From Belliella pelovolcani (GTDB lineage: Bacteria > Bacteroidota > Bacteroidia > Cytophagales > Cyclobacteriaceae): a DNA stretch of 64,000 nt. The notes beneath the pieces were generated by a model, which was not told the DNA's origin, searched no databases, and saw only the letters and a program-made list of their open reading frames with translations. The position numbers and the translations under genes are program-made. Shown piece after piece: positions 7,924 through 17,566 of the stretch. The DNA is taken from the NCBI RefSeq assembly GCF_900156785.1, contig NZ_FTOP01000009.1:1-64000 (forward strand). Direction: 5' to 3'. Position 1 is the first letter of the stretch; each line of letters opens with the position of its first letter.

Positions 7924-9402
7924 TCAGAGGGTTTTATTTATTGAGAAATAAAATGTGCTGTTTTCACCTTTCTCAGATTCAACCCAGATTTCACCTTGGT
8001 GTTGTTCCACTATCTTCTTAGCAATCGCAAGTCCCATGCCAGAGCCACCATATTCATTTTTTGGATGTAGCCTTCTGAAAACATGGAAGATTTGTTCATG
8101 ATAAGCTTTTTCTATCCCTATGCCATTATCGCTTATAGAAAATAACCAATGATCTGGCAATGATTTAGCTTTGATTTTAATTTCAGGCTTTACTTCAGGG
8201 GCATGGTATTTCAATGCATTGTTGATGAGGTTTTGAAATACTAGCTTGATTGGGATTTTTTTTCCTCTGATAGTGGGCAGCAATTCTGATTGAATGTTCG
8301 CATTCTTTTCTTCAATCACTGAACCATAAAGTTCAATGACTTCATTTAGCACTTCATTACAGTCTACATTTTTGATTTGACTGTCATTGCCATCTATTCG
8401 CGCGTAGGTCAATAAGTCATTGATCAAGGCGGTGAGTCGCTCAGATCCATCTACTGCATAATGGATGTAGGTTTTTGCTTTATCATCCAAATCCTGTCCA
8501 TACTTACGCTCCAAAAGATCCAAAAAGCTCTTGATCATTCTCAGTGGTTCGCGCATATCATGGGAAGCCACTGATGCAAACTTGGCAAGTTCTTCATTTG
8601 AATTTTGTAATTCAAAATTGAGTCTTTGAAGTTTATCTTCTGTAGCCAAGCGTTCAGATATGTCCCTTGCTGTGGCTACAAAATAAGTCTGTCCATTGAT
8701 ATCTTGATACTTAAGCACTACTTCAATAGGATAAATAGATCCATCTTTTCGTTTATGAACTGTTTGAAAATTGATGGTTTCTTGTTCCCTTTTTACCATA
8801 GGCGCCACCATTTCTCTAAACTGGGCATGGCTGATATTAGGCTTGAGATCAAATGGGGTCATGCCAAGCAACTCTTCTTTGGAATATCCTAAGTTGTTAA
8901 TTGCTCCTTGGTTGGCGTAGGTGAAATTTAAGGTGTCTGAGTGCATCACATAGATTTCATCAGACACATTGTTGAGCAGCTGAAGAATCAGCTGATTTTC
9001 TGAATTGACTTTATTTTTGGACTTCTCATTTCCTTTCTTTTTGAGTGCATTTTCGATCGCTACTGGAAGTCGCTGTAACCTGTCCTTGAGTACATAGTCA
9101 TCGGCACCATCTTTTAAAATTTCTACTGCAAATTCTTCAGAAACCGTACCTGTCACTAAGATGAACGGGCAGTCCAATTGCTTTTCTTTAAAAATCTTCA
9201 GAGCATCTCTAGAATTGAATTGAAAAAGTGTATGATCTGATAAAATAGTATCCACTGTTTCAGAACTCAAATAATGCTCAAAATCAGCTCTAGTATCTAC
9301 AGTTATTAACTCATGGTCCAAATTGGAGTTTTTTAAGACCCGACTCACCAAGTTGATATCATCTTCTGAATCTTCTAGGTACAAAATTTTTAATTTATTC
9401 AT
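7924..9402 (-). CDS. Receiver-PAS histidine kinase
   Basis: Begins with a receiver domain (about 3-120; acidic pair in LYLEDSEDD, phospho-acceptor Asp in ILSDHTL, KD in place of the more usual KP), then PAS (about 140-260), HisKA with ASHDMREPLRM (about 265-330) and an ATPase domain with N-box LINNALKY, G1 DNGIGIE and G2 GSGMGLA. The frame is open nine codons further upstream, but the chosen start, MNKLKILYLED, puts the receiver right at the N terminus and overlaps the previous gene by only 8 bp. A receiver at the N terminus of a kinase usually makes it respond to another kinase, so this protein probably sits downstream in a relay. Confidence 0.92.
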   Translation of the reverse strand: MNKLKILYLEDSEDDINLVSRVLKNSNLDHELITVDTRADFEHYLSSETVDTILSDHTLFQFNSRDALKIFKEKQLDCPFILVTGTVSEEFAVEILKDGADDYVLKDRLQRLPVAIENALKKKGNEKSKNKVNSENQLILQLLNNVSDEIYVMHSDTLNFTYANQGAINNLGYSKEELLGMTPFDLKPNISHAQFREMVAPMVKREQETINFQTVHKRKDGSIYPIEVVLKYQDINGQTYFVATARDISERLATEDKLQRLNFELQNSNEELAKFASVASHDMREPLRMIKSFLDLLERKYGQDLDDKAKTYIHYAVDGSERLTALINDLLTYARIDGNDSQIKNVDCNEVLNEVIELYGSVIEEKNANIQSELLPTIRGKKIPIKLVFQNLINNALKYHAPEVKPEIKIKAKSLPDHWLFSISDNGIGIEKAYHEQIFHVFRRLHPKNEYGGSGMGLAIAKKIVEQHQGEIWVESEKGENSTFYFSINKTL

Positions 9403-9829
9403 CTTGCTGGGAATTGTGATAGTAATCAATCCAATACTGTAACATCTCGTGCATCATTTTGGTATATTCTTCATAGATCATCGGCTTCACCAAATAACTA
9501 TTGACACCTTTTTTGAATGCAGCTTCTATGTCTTTTTCTTCCATGGAAGAAGTCAACATGACGATTGGGGTGTTTTTGAACTGACTTGACTCCTTGATAA
9601 AAGCTAGAACTTCTAAACCATTGATCTTCGGTATTTTCAAATCTAAGATAATCAATTTGAGGGAGTTGATGTTGTATTTGTCTTTACTATTTTTAATAAA
9701 ATGAAGCACTTTTTCACCATCTTCTAAATGCAAAACTTGAAGGCCAGAATCATATTTTTTGATAGCTCTCAAACTCAGTTCCGCATCGCTGGAATTGTCC
9801 TCAACCAATAAAATATCTATCGCTACCAT
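9395..9829 (-). CDS. Rcp1-like single-domain response regulator
   Basis: About 144 residues from MVAIDILLVEDNSSD. The acidic pocket, the phospho-acceptor Asp in LIILDLKIPKING, the switch Thr/Ser in IVMLTSS and LVKP are all present. The open frame extends 59 codons further upstream, but that part lies over the end of the preceding kinase gene and does not resemble anything; the start used here leaves a 1-bp gap to the kinase stop. It sits between two REC-containing kinases and is most likely a shuttle or terminal acceptor for one or both. No output domain. Confidence 0.9.
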   Translation of the reverse strand: MVAIDILLVEDNSSDAELSLRAIKKYDSGLQVLHLEDGEKVLHFIKNSKDKYNINSLKLIILDLKIPKINGLEVLAFIKESSQFKNTPIVMLTSSMEEKDIEAAFKKGVNSYLVKPMIYEEYTKMMHEMLQYWIDYYHNSQQDE

Positions 9830-9830
9830 T

Positions 9831-11684
9831 TTAGTTTTTTGGTAAGGTGAATGAAAATGTTGTACCAATACCTTCTTGAGAATCAACCCAAATTTTTCCT
9901 TGATGCTTGTTGATGATTCGCTTGACGATGGCAAGACCCACTCCTGTACCTTCGAATTCTTGATCACTATGTAAGCGCTGAAAAACTCCAAAAAGCTTGT
10001 CAGCATAAGCCATGTTAAAACCTACTCCATTGTCTTTGATATGGTAAGTGATTTCTTCATCTGAATTTTCAGAATAGATATGTATCTCGGGCTGGGATTT
10101 CTTGCTGGAGTACTTGATGGCATTCGATATCAAATTCTCCCAAACTTGTCTGAAAAGTGTATAATCAACATGACAGGGTGGGAGTGTATCTATCATAACT
10201 ATTGTATTTCCTCTGAAATTTTTATCTATGGAATCAAGCACTTCATTTACCATTTGGTGCATATCAACCTTATTTTTGTCTAGGTTCTTTCTTCCTAGAC
10301 GTGATAAATTTAACAAATCATCAATCAATATTCCCATTCGATGGGCATTTCTTTTGATATTATCCAAGTACTTCCTTGCCTCCTTGCTCAACTCTTCTCC
10401 AAAATCCTCCTCTATGATCTGAGCATAGCCGTAAAGTGCTCTTAGTGGAGCTCTTAGGTCATGAGAAACTGAATAGGAAAAAGATTCAAGTTCCTGATTT
10501 GAGAATTCTAATTGTGCCACATTATCTTGTAGGTCTTGATTTAGTTTCTTGATCTTTTCTTCTGCAATATTTTGCTGAGTAATATCTCGCTCAGTAATGG
10601 CAATAGATGACTCTGTACTTTTTTTTCCCTCGTCCAGTAGCGTCGCAGAGTAAAGTACATCGATCAGTTTTCCAAACTTATTGATCCTTTTGGTTTCAAG
10701 ATCTAGGATTCTTTCTCCTGTGAGGATTTTTTGCATCAAGAGACTGGCTTCGGGTTTGATAATATCTGGTATGATATTCCAGATTTTCATTTTTAAGGCC
10801 TCACGTTCTGAGTATCCGTAGATCTTTTCAGCACCGATGTTCCAGGATATGATATTGCCATCAGAGTCAGAAATGTACACGGCATTGTTAGACTGCTTGA
10901 CAACTGTGGCTAAGTAGCTTCTTATCCTTTGGTTTTTCTTGATTTCGGTAATATCTCGTGCATTAAAAAACCACTTTTCACCCTTTACTCTGATTTTCCA
11001 ATGCAGCCATTTTTGTTCTCTTTTTTTGGTAAAAATCCAAGTTTCAAAATTGATCAACTCCTCCTCTTGCTGACTGAGATTTTTTAAGTATTGATGATTG
11101 GATTTGTCATGTAGATAGAGCAAGTCCAATTTCAATAGCTCAGTTTCATCGTAGTACAAGATTTCAGCTACTGCCTGATTGACTTGTTCGAACCTCAGCG
11201 ACTTTCGGTCAATCACCCCAATCATATCGGCTGAATTGTTGATCAAGAGATTGTATTTTTCGAGAATAAGGTTTTGTTGGACGAGCTCCTTTTTTTGAGT
11301 TTGAAGCCTGAGTAGTACCTTCACTTTTGCTTTGACCAGCTGTGGATCTAATGGCTTGGTCAAATAGTCCACAGCACCTTCTTCATAGCCCTTGAGGATA
11401 TTTTTAGAATCAATGATCTCTGCGGTGATGAATATAATAGGGATTTCTCTCGTTCTTTTATTTGTTTTTAGGATTTGAGCTACCTCGAAGCCATCCATTT
11501 CCGGCATTTGGATGTCCAATAGAATCAGGTCAATCTCCTGGTCTAAGGCAAGTTTTAAGGCTTCATTGCCCGTGAGCGCATGAAAAATCCTTCGTTCTTT
11601 AGTTTCCAACAATGCTTCCAAGGCTAGGATATTCCCCGGCTTATCATCTACGATCAATATGGTTTCTTTGACAGGCTTATACAT
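9831..11684 (-). CDS. Receiver-PAS-PAS histidine kinase
   Basis: 617 residues: receiver (about 8-125; LIVDDKPGN, phospho-acceptor Asp in LILLDIQMPEMDG, LTKP), PAS (about 145-260), PAS (about 268-380), HisKA with SVSHDLRAPLRALYGY (about 395-460) and an ATPase domain (about 505-616) with N-box LISNAIKY, G1 DNGVGFN and G2 GTGVGLA. Its H-box differs from the SHDLQEPLRM type of most kinases in the array, so it is a separate lineage. It overlaps the end of cheB by 8 bp, and a receiver-kinase directly after CheR-CheB suggests that methylation and phosphorylation are linked in one pathway. Confidence 0.93.
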   Translation of the reverse strand: MYKPVKETILIVDDKPGNILALEALLETKERRIFHALTGNEALKLALDQEIDLILLDIQMPEMDGFEVAQILKTNKRTREIPIIFITAEIIDSKNILKGYEEGAVDYLTKPLDPQLVKAKVKVLLRLQTQKKELVQQNLILEKYNLLINNSADMIGVIDRKSLRFEQVNQAVAEILYYDETELLKLDLLYLHDKSNHQYLKNLSQQEEELINFETWIFTKKREQKWLHWKIRVKGEKWFFNARDITEIKKNQRIRSYLATVVKQSNNAVYISDSDGNIISWNIGAEKIYGYSEREALKMKIWNIIPDIIKPEASLLMQKILTGERILDLETKRINKFGKLIDVLYSATLLDEGKKSTESSIAITERDITQQNIAEEKIKKLNQDLQDNVAQLEFSNQELESFSYSVSHDLRAPLRALYGYAQIIEEDFGEELSKEARKYLDNIKRNAHRMGILIDDLLNLSRLGRKNLDKNKVDMHQMVNEVLDSIDKNFRGNTIVMIDTLPPCHVDYTLFRQVWENLISNAIKYSSKKSQPEIHIYSENSDEEITYHIKDNGVGFNMAYADKLFGVFQRLHSDQEFEGTGVGLAIVKRIINKHQGKIWVDSQEGIGTTFSFTLPKN

Positions 11685-12249
11685 CGCTCGTTAAATTTAT
11701 TAAAAATTGCTTGATCTCTTGTAGTTTAAGTACTTGATCTACAGCGTTTGATGCAATAGCACTCTCAGGCATCAATTGGAAAGCGGCCTCTTTTGGGTTT
11801 TGACTAATTGTATATCCATTCTTTGATTTTATTGCTTTCAGTCCATACGTCCCGTCTTGGTTTGCCCCAGTGAGGATGATTCCTAAAAGCCCTGCTCCAT
11901 AAACTGATGCGGCTGATTCAAAAAGTACATCTATGGATGGACGGCTGTATTGTACTGGTTCATCGCTACTCAGAGAAAAGGTCTCGTCTTGTTCGATAAG
12001 TAGATGGTAATCTGGTGGAGCAATGTACAAGTAACCCGGGAGGATTTTCTCCTTTTCGTCAGCTTGTTTTACGTTGAGCTTGGTTTTGTGTTGGAGAACT
12101 TCTTCAAGTAAGTCTTTAGGTTCCTTTGCTCTATGCTGTACTAAAATAATGGGAATAGGGAATTCTTTTGGAAGCTCAGGAACTATCTGCATCATGGCCT
12201 GTAAGCCACCTGCCGAGCACCCGATCACTATGACTCTGAATTCCCTCAT
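11677..12249 (-). CDS. cheB: CheB-type protein-glutamate methylesterase (catalytic domain only)
   Basis: 190 residues corresponding to the CheB esterase/deamidase domain without the usual N-terminal receiver. The catalytic triad can be placed: Ser in GCSAGG, His in VQHR and Asp in GANQDG. It follows cheR with a 1-bp overlap and precedes a REC-PAS-PAS kinase. CheB hydrolyses glutamyl methyl esters on chemoreceptors, but no methyl-accepting receptor, CheA or CheW gene lies in this window. The substrate is therefore unknown; the coiled coil of the hybrid kinase upstream is one candidate. Lack of the receiver means its activity is not controlled by phosphorylation in the ordinary CheA-dependent way. 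Confidence 0.92.
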   Translation of the reverse strand: MREFRVIVIGCSAGGLQAMMQIVPELPKEFPIPIILVQHRAKEPKDLLEEVLQHKTKLNVKQADEKEKILPGYLYIAPPDYHLLIEQDETFSLSSDEPVQYSRPSIDVLFESAASVYGAGLLGIILTGANQDGTYGLKAIKSKNGYTISQNPKEAAFQLMPESAIASNAVDQVLKLQEIKQFLINLTSDV

Positions 12250-13067
12250 TATTTAGCCGTTTTCATGAATAATTTCTCTTTGCGATCTATTTCGGTAAAT
12301 TCTTTTCTTTTGTCCGTAAAGAGTAGCGACTCCTTGCTTCCTAAGCCCAAATATCCAAAATCACATAAACTCTGATAGAATAAATTGATTACCTTATTTT
12401 GTAATGTTTGATTGAAGTAGATCAAAACATTTCTACAAATGATCAATTCAAATTCATTGAATACACTGTCTACTGCCAAATTGTGAGGAGCAAAGACCAT
12501 GTTTTTACTAAGCTCCTTATTCATCATGACTGAATTGTATTTGGCAGAATAATATTGGCTAAAATCTCCCAATCCTCCATATTGCTGATAGTTAGCAATG
12601 TAGTTTTTCATGGAGTCTATAGGGAAAATACCATCAGCTGCTTTTCTTAAAGATCGTTGATTGATATCTGTAGCATAGATGATGCTTCTTTCTAGCAAGC
12701 CAGCTTCTTTTAAAATGATGGCTATTGTGTAAGCCTCTTCTCCAGTGGCACAACCTGCCACCCACACTTTGAAAAATGGATAAGTTTTGAGTCTCGGAAT
12801 CACATGTTTGTTGAGACTCTTGAAAAAAGAAGGATCCCGAAACATCTCAGTGACCGTGACAGATATTTCTTGAATCATCTGCTCAAGAGCAGCATTGTCA
12901 GATGTAATGTTGTCCCACAACTCTGAAAGCGAGTTGATTTTTTTGAGCTGTAGATAATGACAAATTCTTCTTTTGAGAGAAGCTTGTGCATAATCTCTAA
13001 AGTCATAACCAAAATTCAAATAAAGCTTATTTAAAAATTCACGAAGTTCTACTTCTTCTAATTCCAT
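12249..13067 (-). CDS. cheR: CheR-type protein-glutamate methyltransferase
   Basis: 272 residues covering the helical N-terminal domain (FRDYAQASLKRRI) and the SAM-dependent methyltransferase domain: the SAM-binding motif AGCATGEEAYTIA, the acidic ribose-binding strand YATDINQRSL and IICRNVLIYF are all as in CheR. It transfers methyl groups to glutamates of signalling proteins, the reverse of CheB. It lies 6 bp after the hybrid kinase and overlaps cheB by 1 bp, so the three are almost certainly one transcription unit. Without chemoreceptors nearby, a non-chemotaxis role in adapting a sensor kinase is plausible but unproven. Confidence 0.93.
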   Translation of the reverse strand: MELEEVELREFLNKLYLNFGYDFRDYAQASLKRRICHYLQLKKINSLSELWDNITSDNAALEQMIQEISVTVTEMFRDPSFFKSLNKHVIPRLKTYPFFKVWVAGCATGEEAYTIAIILKEAGLLERSIIYATDINQRSLRKAADGIFPIDSMKNYIANYQQYGGLGDFSQYYSAKYNSVMMNKELSKNMVFAPHNLAVDSVFNEFELIICRNVLIYFNQTLQNKVINLFYQSLCDFGYLGLGSKESLLFTDKRKEFTEIDRKEKLFMKTAK

Positions 13068-13073
13068 ATCATC

Positions 13074-16000
13074 TTACTTGTAAAGCCAAACCCGCATTAA
13101 AGAGAGCAACTGATCAATATCGATTGGTTTTGAAATATAATCAGACATTCCAGCATTGAGGCATTTTTCTCGATCACCTTTCATGGCTTTGGCTGTTAAG
13201 GCGATGATTGGGATTTTTGAAAGTTTGGGGATGTTTTTAATAGCTTTGGTAGCTTCATAGCCATCCATTTCGGGCATCATGATGTCCATTAAGATTAAGT
13301 CCACATCTTTCAGATGATGCAGTACATCTAGTGCTACCTTTCCGTTTTCAGCAGTATGACAGATGACACCTTCTTCTTCTAGCAAATTGGTGAGGGAATA
13401 AATGTTTCGGATATCATCATCCACAACCAATACTCGTTTTCCTTTTAGTGCTTCGTCACTTTTAGGTACTGATTTGAAGTTGATTTGTCTTTCTTTTGGG
13501 AGCTTTGATTCCACACGATGCAAGAAAAGCATGGTTTCATCTAGCAATCTTTCATTACTTTCTACAGTTTTGATTACAATTTTATTGGCTAATTTGAGAA
13601 GTTTTTGATGTTCTTCTTTACTCAATTCTTTACCTGTGTAGACAATGATTGGAGTCTGATTGATCTCCTTGTTTTGCCTGATTTGCTCAATAAGATCAAT
13701 GCCACTGATGTCAGGAAGTCCGAGATCTATGATCACACAGTCAAATTTTTCTTTTTCGAAATAAGTCAATGCTTCTGCTCCTGTAAATGCACTATGAATT
13801 TCAATATCATGGCCCTCCATCAGGGACTTGATAGCTGTGTTTTGCGTGGAATTATCCTCCACGATAAGCAGTTTCTTGATTTTCCTTTGATAGAAATCAG
13901 CAATCTTGTCAAAGGCTTTTTGTAGCGAGGCTAGGTCAACAGGTGTTTTGAGGAAATCGAAAGCCCCCGCTGTCAGTGTCTCAATTTTTTTGTCTTGTCC
14001 CGAAATGATTTGTACAGGAATATGTCTCAATTCAGGACTGCTTTTTAGCATTTTTAGTACTTCTTCACCATTGATGACTGGGAGTTTGAGATCTAGTAAG
14101 ATCGCTAAGGGTGAATATTTCAATGCATGACTGATTCCAATATCACCCTGTGTAGCTACGATACCTTTGAATCCTCTGCTCCTTACAAATTCCAAAAGTG
14201 TTGTCGCGAACACCTCATCATCTTCCATGATCAATACCACCTTGTCTCCTTTTTGAATAGTATCTCTATCATCTTCGATATCATGCTCTTTTTTCTCTTG
14301 CTTGGAAGTTGGAATTTGAAAGTGAGAGCTAGATTGATTTTGAATCGACTCCTTGGAAATGGATGGGTCTTTTGGGAAAGTGTCCTTACTCTCTATGTAA
14401 TTTTCAGGCAGGTATAGGGTAAAAACGCTGCCAGAACCAGAAATGCTTTCTACTTCTATTTCACCTCCAAGGGCCGCTGCTAGTTCCCGGCTGATGGATA
14501 GCCCAAGACCTGTTCCTCCATACTGTCTTTTAGTACTGCCGTCAGCTTGCTGGAAGGCTTCAAAAATAATCCCTAGCTTCTCTGCTGCTATCCCGATGCC
14601 ATTATCTTTTACCTTGAAAGCTAGTACATTTTCACAGTTTTGTAGTTTTTTACTTCTGAATTTTTGGGAGCTTTTGGTTTGTAATACTTCGAAAGAGACA
14701 TTGCCACCTTTCGGTGTAAATTTGAAAGCGTTAGAAAGTAGGTTTCTGAGTATTTGATTTAAGCGTAAGCGGTCTGTTTGTAACGCATGAATATCGGTCA
14801 ATGATTGCTTGAGTTCGAAATTGATGTTTTTGTTTTGAGCTACTTCTACAAACATGGTTTTCAGATCTCCAATGATCTCCGAGACTGCTACTTGTTCAAT
14901 ATCCAACTCCATTTTGCCAGCTTCAACTTTGGAAAGATCAAGAATTTCATTGATCAGGGCCAATAGATCTGTGCCAGAGCTGTAGATGTTTTTAGCAAAT
15001 TCCACTTCTTTTTCTGCTAGCTGATTATTCTTATTTTCAGCCATCAGCTGTGAAAGTATCAGAATACTATTGAGGGGAGTCCGTAATTCATGCGACATAT
15101 TTGCCAGAAATTCTGACTTGTACTTACTTGTAATCTCCAATTCTCGTGCTTTAGTTTCCAGTTCGTTAGTGGCATTTTCAAGCCTCTCTTTTTGCTCCTG
15201 AAGTAGATTGGCCTTTTCTTCCAACTCTTCGTTGGTTTGCTGAAGTTCTTCCTGCTGTGTCTTTAGCTCTGCTTCGGAGCGGAGCAGCATTTCGGTTTTT
15301 TCAGTCAACTCCTCGTTGGTCTGTCTCAGCTCTTCCTGCTGTGTTTCAAGTTCCTCAGCTTGTCTCTGAGTCTCTTCAAGAAGTTCTCTCATTTTTTCTC
15401 TTGAAAAAGCTGAGTTGAATGCAATGCCTAAGTTTTCTCCCACCATCAGCATCAATTCAAGCTCTTTTTGACCGAAAGTCTTTAAAGTGCCTAATTCAAT
15501 TATGCCTAAGACTTGCTCGTCAAAGATAATCGGGTAGAGTAGGAGGTTGTTGGGTAGTGCATTTCCCAAGCCACTTTTGATCTTGATATAGTCTGATGGT
15601 ATATCTGAGATGATCATAGGCTTCTTTTCTACTGCAACCTGCCCCAAAAGTCCCTCTCCAGATTCGAAGCTTTTACTGTAGTCTGATTTAGGAAGATAGG
15701 CATAGCTACCAAAGAGATTGTAAGTGTGTCCATCAAGCATGAAAATAGCTCCCATGTTCGCCTCAAGATAATTGCAAATCTGAGTGATGACATCATCGGC
15801 GAGTTGCTTGGGTTCTTTGTCGCCTCTGATGGTGTCATTCAATTCTGAATTACCAGAAAGCAACCAATTTCGCATTTGATTTTCTAAGGATAGCTTGTTG
15901 AGGTTATTCCTCATTTGGACGAGCGCATTCCCCAGCTTGTCTTGATCACTTCTGACTTGAATGTTTGCTTGATAATCACCATTTCCAATTGAAATAGCTG

Positions 16001-17129
16001 CATCACTGAGGTTTTGTGCATTTTGAATCAAAGAATTGAAGGAAAGTGAAAGTCTTCCTAACTCATCATTGCTTGTATTGAAGAGCGTAACCGCTGTTTC
16101 TCCTTTACTGATTCTTTCTGCAGAATTGGTCAGCTCTTGGAGATTGTTGGCGATATATTGTGTAAGGTAAAAGGCGAGTAAAAGTGTAAGGCCAAATACA
16201 ATTATTGCCACGGTCAATATCAAGTTGAAGCGAGCCTTAGATTTTCTAATCATGGAGTCTATTTCAAGGATTACCATGTCAATAAATGAAGTCTCGTATT
16301 GGAAAAGCTTATCAAACCCTTTGATAGAGATATCTGTCCATTGTGCTGGGGTGTAAGAAATAGAATTTGTATTTGAATTGCTAAGAATTTCATTTTTTGC
16401 GCCAATGAATTGATCCATTTCAGGAGCTGAAAAATGAGTGTAGAACTGAATGAGTTGCTCTTCGCTGATACTTGCTTTGAATTTGGATAGGTGATAATCA
16501 AAAAGGTCACTAGCCGCTTGGGTTTTAGCAATCAAAGCGTTTTGATCCGTTTCGGCTAGCAGAAGCGTTTTGATCAAAAACCTAATAGAGGCATGCTGTT
16601 CCTTAGCACTAGATAAATGGAATATTTCATTGATTCTGCTTTTGATGGCTGTGTTTTCTGCAAGTTCACCTGAATTATCTATTTCATTTATCAAAAAATT
16701 GGTGATTTGATTAAACAAACTTCTGATTGATAAAGGATCTTCGTTTGTTGTTTTGAAGTCCTCTCGCAATTGATTAAGACTATTTAGCATGACTGTTTCT
16801 GACAGATTACTATTGGTCTTTCGCCCATGCTTGATCAGTTTTTCAATTGCTTGATCTGTCCTTTCTATTTCGTTTTCAAATTTTTGAAGGGCACTTGATG
16901 AAGGGGAGAGGTAGTAATCATATCCTACCACCCATTCTACTTCAATTTTTTGTAATAGGTCTGTAAGGAGTTGCACTTCTGTGAGCTTGTCTGCCGAGCG
17001 AGACATGACCTGGGTAAATCGATATTCTTCCCAAAGGAGTTTTGATGTAAAATAGAAGAGAGGAATGGATAAAAGACAGAAAAGAACAAATAGTTTTGTC
17101 TTAATAGATAGATCTCGAAATGTCTTCAT
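13074..17129 (-). CDS. Hybrid histidine kinase with HAMP, GAF, long coiled coil and three receivers
   Basis: 1351 residues. TM1 (about 12-30), a helical periplasmic domain (about 31-300), TM2 (about 303-327), HAMP-like segments (about 328-410), GAF (about 430-570), a long coiled coil rich in Glu and Gln (about 575-665), HisKA of the class with ANMSHELRTPLN (about 670-735), ATPase domain (about 785-900; N-box LLSNAFKF, G1 DNGIGIA, G2 GTGLGLS), then three receivers at about 960-1075, 1085-1200 and 1225-1345 with phospho-acceptor Asps in AILLDLKLP, CVIIDLGLP and LILMDIMMP. This is the only membrane hybrid kinase of the array and the only one of the SHELRTPL class. It is immediately followed by cheR and cheB. 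Phosphate may pass through the three receivers, but no histidine phosphotransfer domain is attached. Confidence 0.94.
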   Translation of the reverse strand: MKTFRDLSIKTKLFVLFCLLSIPLFYFTSKLLWEEYRFTQVMSRSADKLTEVQLLTDLLQKIEVEWVVGYDYYLSPSSSALQKFENEIERTDQAIEKLIKHGRKTNSNLSETVMLNSLNQLREDFKTTNEDPLSIRSLFNQITNFLINEIDNSGELAENTAIKSRINEIFHLSSAKEQHASIRFLIKTLLLAETDQNALIAKTQAASDLFDYHLSKFKASISEEQLIQFYTHFSAPEMDQFIGAKNEILSNSNTNSISYTPAQWTDISIKGFDKLFQYETSFIDMVILEIDSMIRKSKARFNLILTVAIIVFGLTLLLAFYLTQYIANNLQELTNSAERISKGETAVTLFNTSNDELGRLSLSFNSLIQNAQNLSDAAISIGNGDYQANIQVRSDQDKLGNALVQMRNNLNKLSLENQMRNWLLSGNSELNDTIRGDKEPKQLADDVITQICNYLEANMGAIFMLDGHTYNLFGSYAYLPKSDYSKSFESGEGLLGQVAVEKKPMIISDIPSDYIKIKSGLGNALPNNLLLYPIIFDEQVLGIIELGTLKTFGQKELELMLMVGENLGIAFNSAFSREKMRELLEETQRQAEELETQQEELRQTNEELTEKTEMLLRSEAELKTQQEELQQTNEELEEKANLLQEQKERLENATNELETKARELEITSKYKSEFLANMSHELRTPLNSILILSQLMAENKNNQLAEKEVEFAKNIYSSGTDLLALINEILDLSKVEAGKMELDIEQVAVSEIIGDLKTMFVEVAQNKNINFELKQSLTDIHALQTDRLRLNQILRNLLSNAFKFTPKGGNVSFEVLQTKSSQKFRSKKLQNCENVLAFKVKDNGIGIAAEKLGIIFEAFQQADGSTKRQYGGTGLGLSISRELAAALGGEIEVESISGSGSVFTLYLPENYIESKDTFPKDPSISKESIQNQSSSHFQIPTSKQEKKEHDIEDDRDTIQKGDKVVLIMEDDEVFATTLLEFVRSRGFKGIVATQGDIGISHALKYSPLAILLDLKLPVINGEEVLKMLKSSPELRHIPVQIISGQDKKIETLTAGAFDFLKTPVDLASLQKAFDKIADFYQRKIKKLLIVEDNSTQNTAIKSLMEGHDIEIHSAFTGAEALTYFEKEKFDCVIIDLGLPDISGIDLIEQIRQNKEINQTPIIVYTGKELSKEEHQKLLKLANKIVIKTVESNERLLDETMLFLHRVESKLPKERQINFKSVPKSDEALKGKRVLVVDDDIRNIYSLTNLLEEEGVICHTAENGKVALDVLHHLKDVDLILMDIMMPEMDGYEATKAIKNIPKLSKIPIIALTAKAMKGDREKCLNAGMSDYISKPIDIDQLLSLMRVWLYK

Positions 17130-17185
17130 GGTACATAGTGCTAAGTACCTAAAAATATCAATTAAAGATTAAAAAACCTATATCA

Positions 17186-17566
17186 TTACGAGTCCATTAG
17201 CGATTTACAATTTTTCTCTGTCAAGGGTTTTTCCCAAAAATTTTTCACTAGCTTGTACTCTTTTGCTTTAGCCTTATCAGACAGACTGAGAGAAGAGGTG
17301 ACGATGATTACTTGATCAATATTCTTAAAATTACCTTTGGTCAAGGTATCCAGAAGCTCCCAGCCACTCACCTTCGGCATGTTTAAATCTAAAAATATCA
17401 AAAGATTTATGTCCTCAAACCTTTTGGAATTGATATAATGCAATGCTTTCTCTGCATTATTGAATGTCAACGGCTTTTCTGATAGCCCACTTTCCTTGAC
17501 CATCAACTCATGGTAGAATAGTACTCCAGGGTCATCGTCTATGATCAATACCTCAGTTCTGCTCAT
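17186..17566 (-). CDS. Single-domain response regulator paired with the propeller sensor
   Basis: About 126 residues from MSRTEVLIIDDDPG. Acidic pocket, phospho-acceptor Asp in IFLDLNMPKVSG, switch Ser in IIVTSS and WEKP are present. The frame is open 18 codons further, but this start gives a receiver at the very N terminus and a 14-bp overlap with the upstream propeller protein, which indicates translational coupling. It is most like the receiver at 4170-4574, and both follow proteins ending in an SHxVRAPL domain. No output domain. Confidence 0.88.
   Translation of the reverse strand: MSRTEVLIIDDDPGVLFYHELMVKESGLSEKPLTFNNAEKALHYINSKRFEDINLLIFLDLNMPKVSGWELLDTLTKGNFKNIDQVIIVTSSLSLSDKAKAKEYKLVKNFWEKPLTEKNCKSLMDS

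Noticed and set aside
9830-10006. 59-codon N-terminal extension of the receiver gene
   Set aside because: It overlaps the end of the preceding kinase gene and has no similarity; the receiver starts properly at 9829.
13402-14757. Several plus-strand open frames of 68-106 codons opposite the hybrid kinase
   Set aside because: Antisense shadows of the receiver and ATPase domains; no start signal and no recognisable product.
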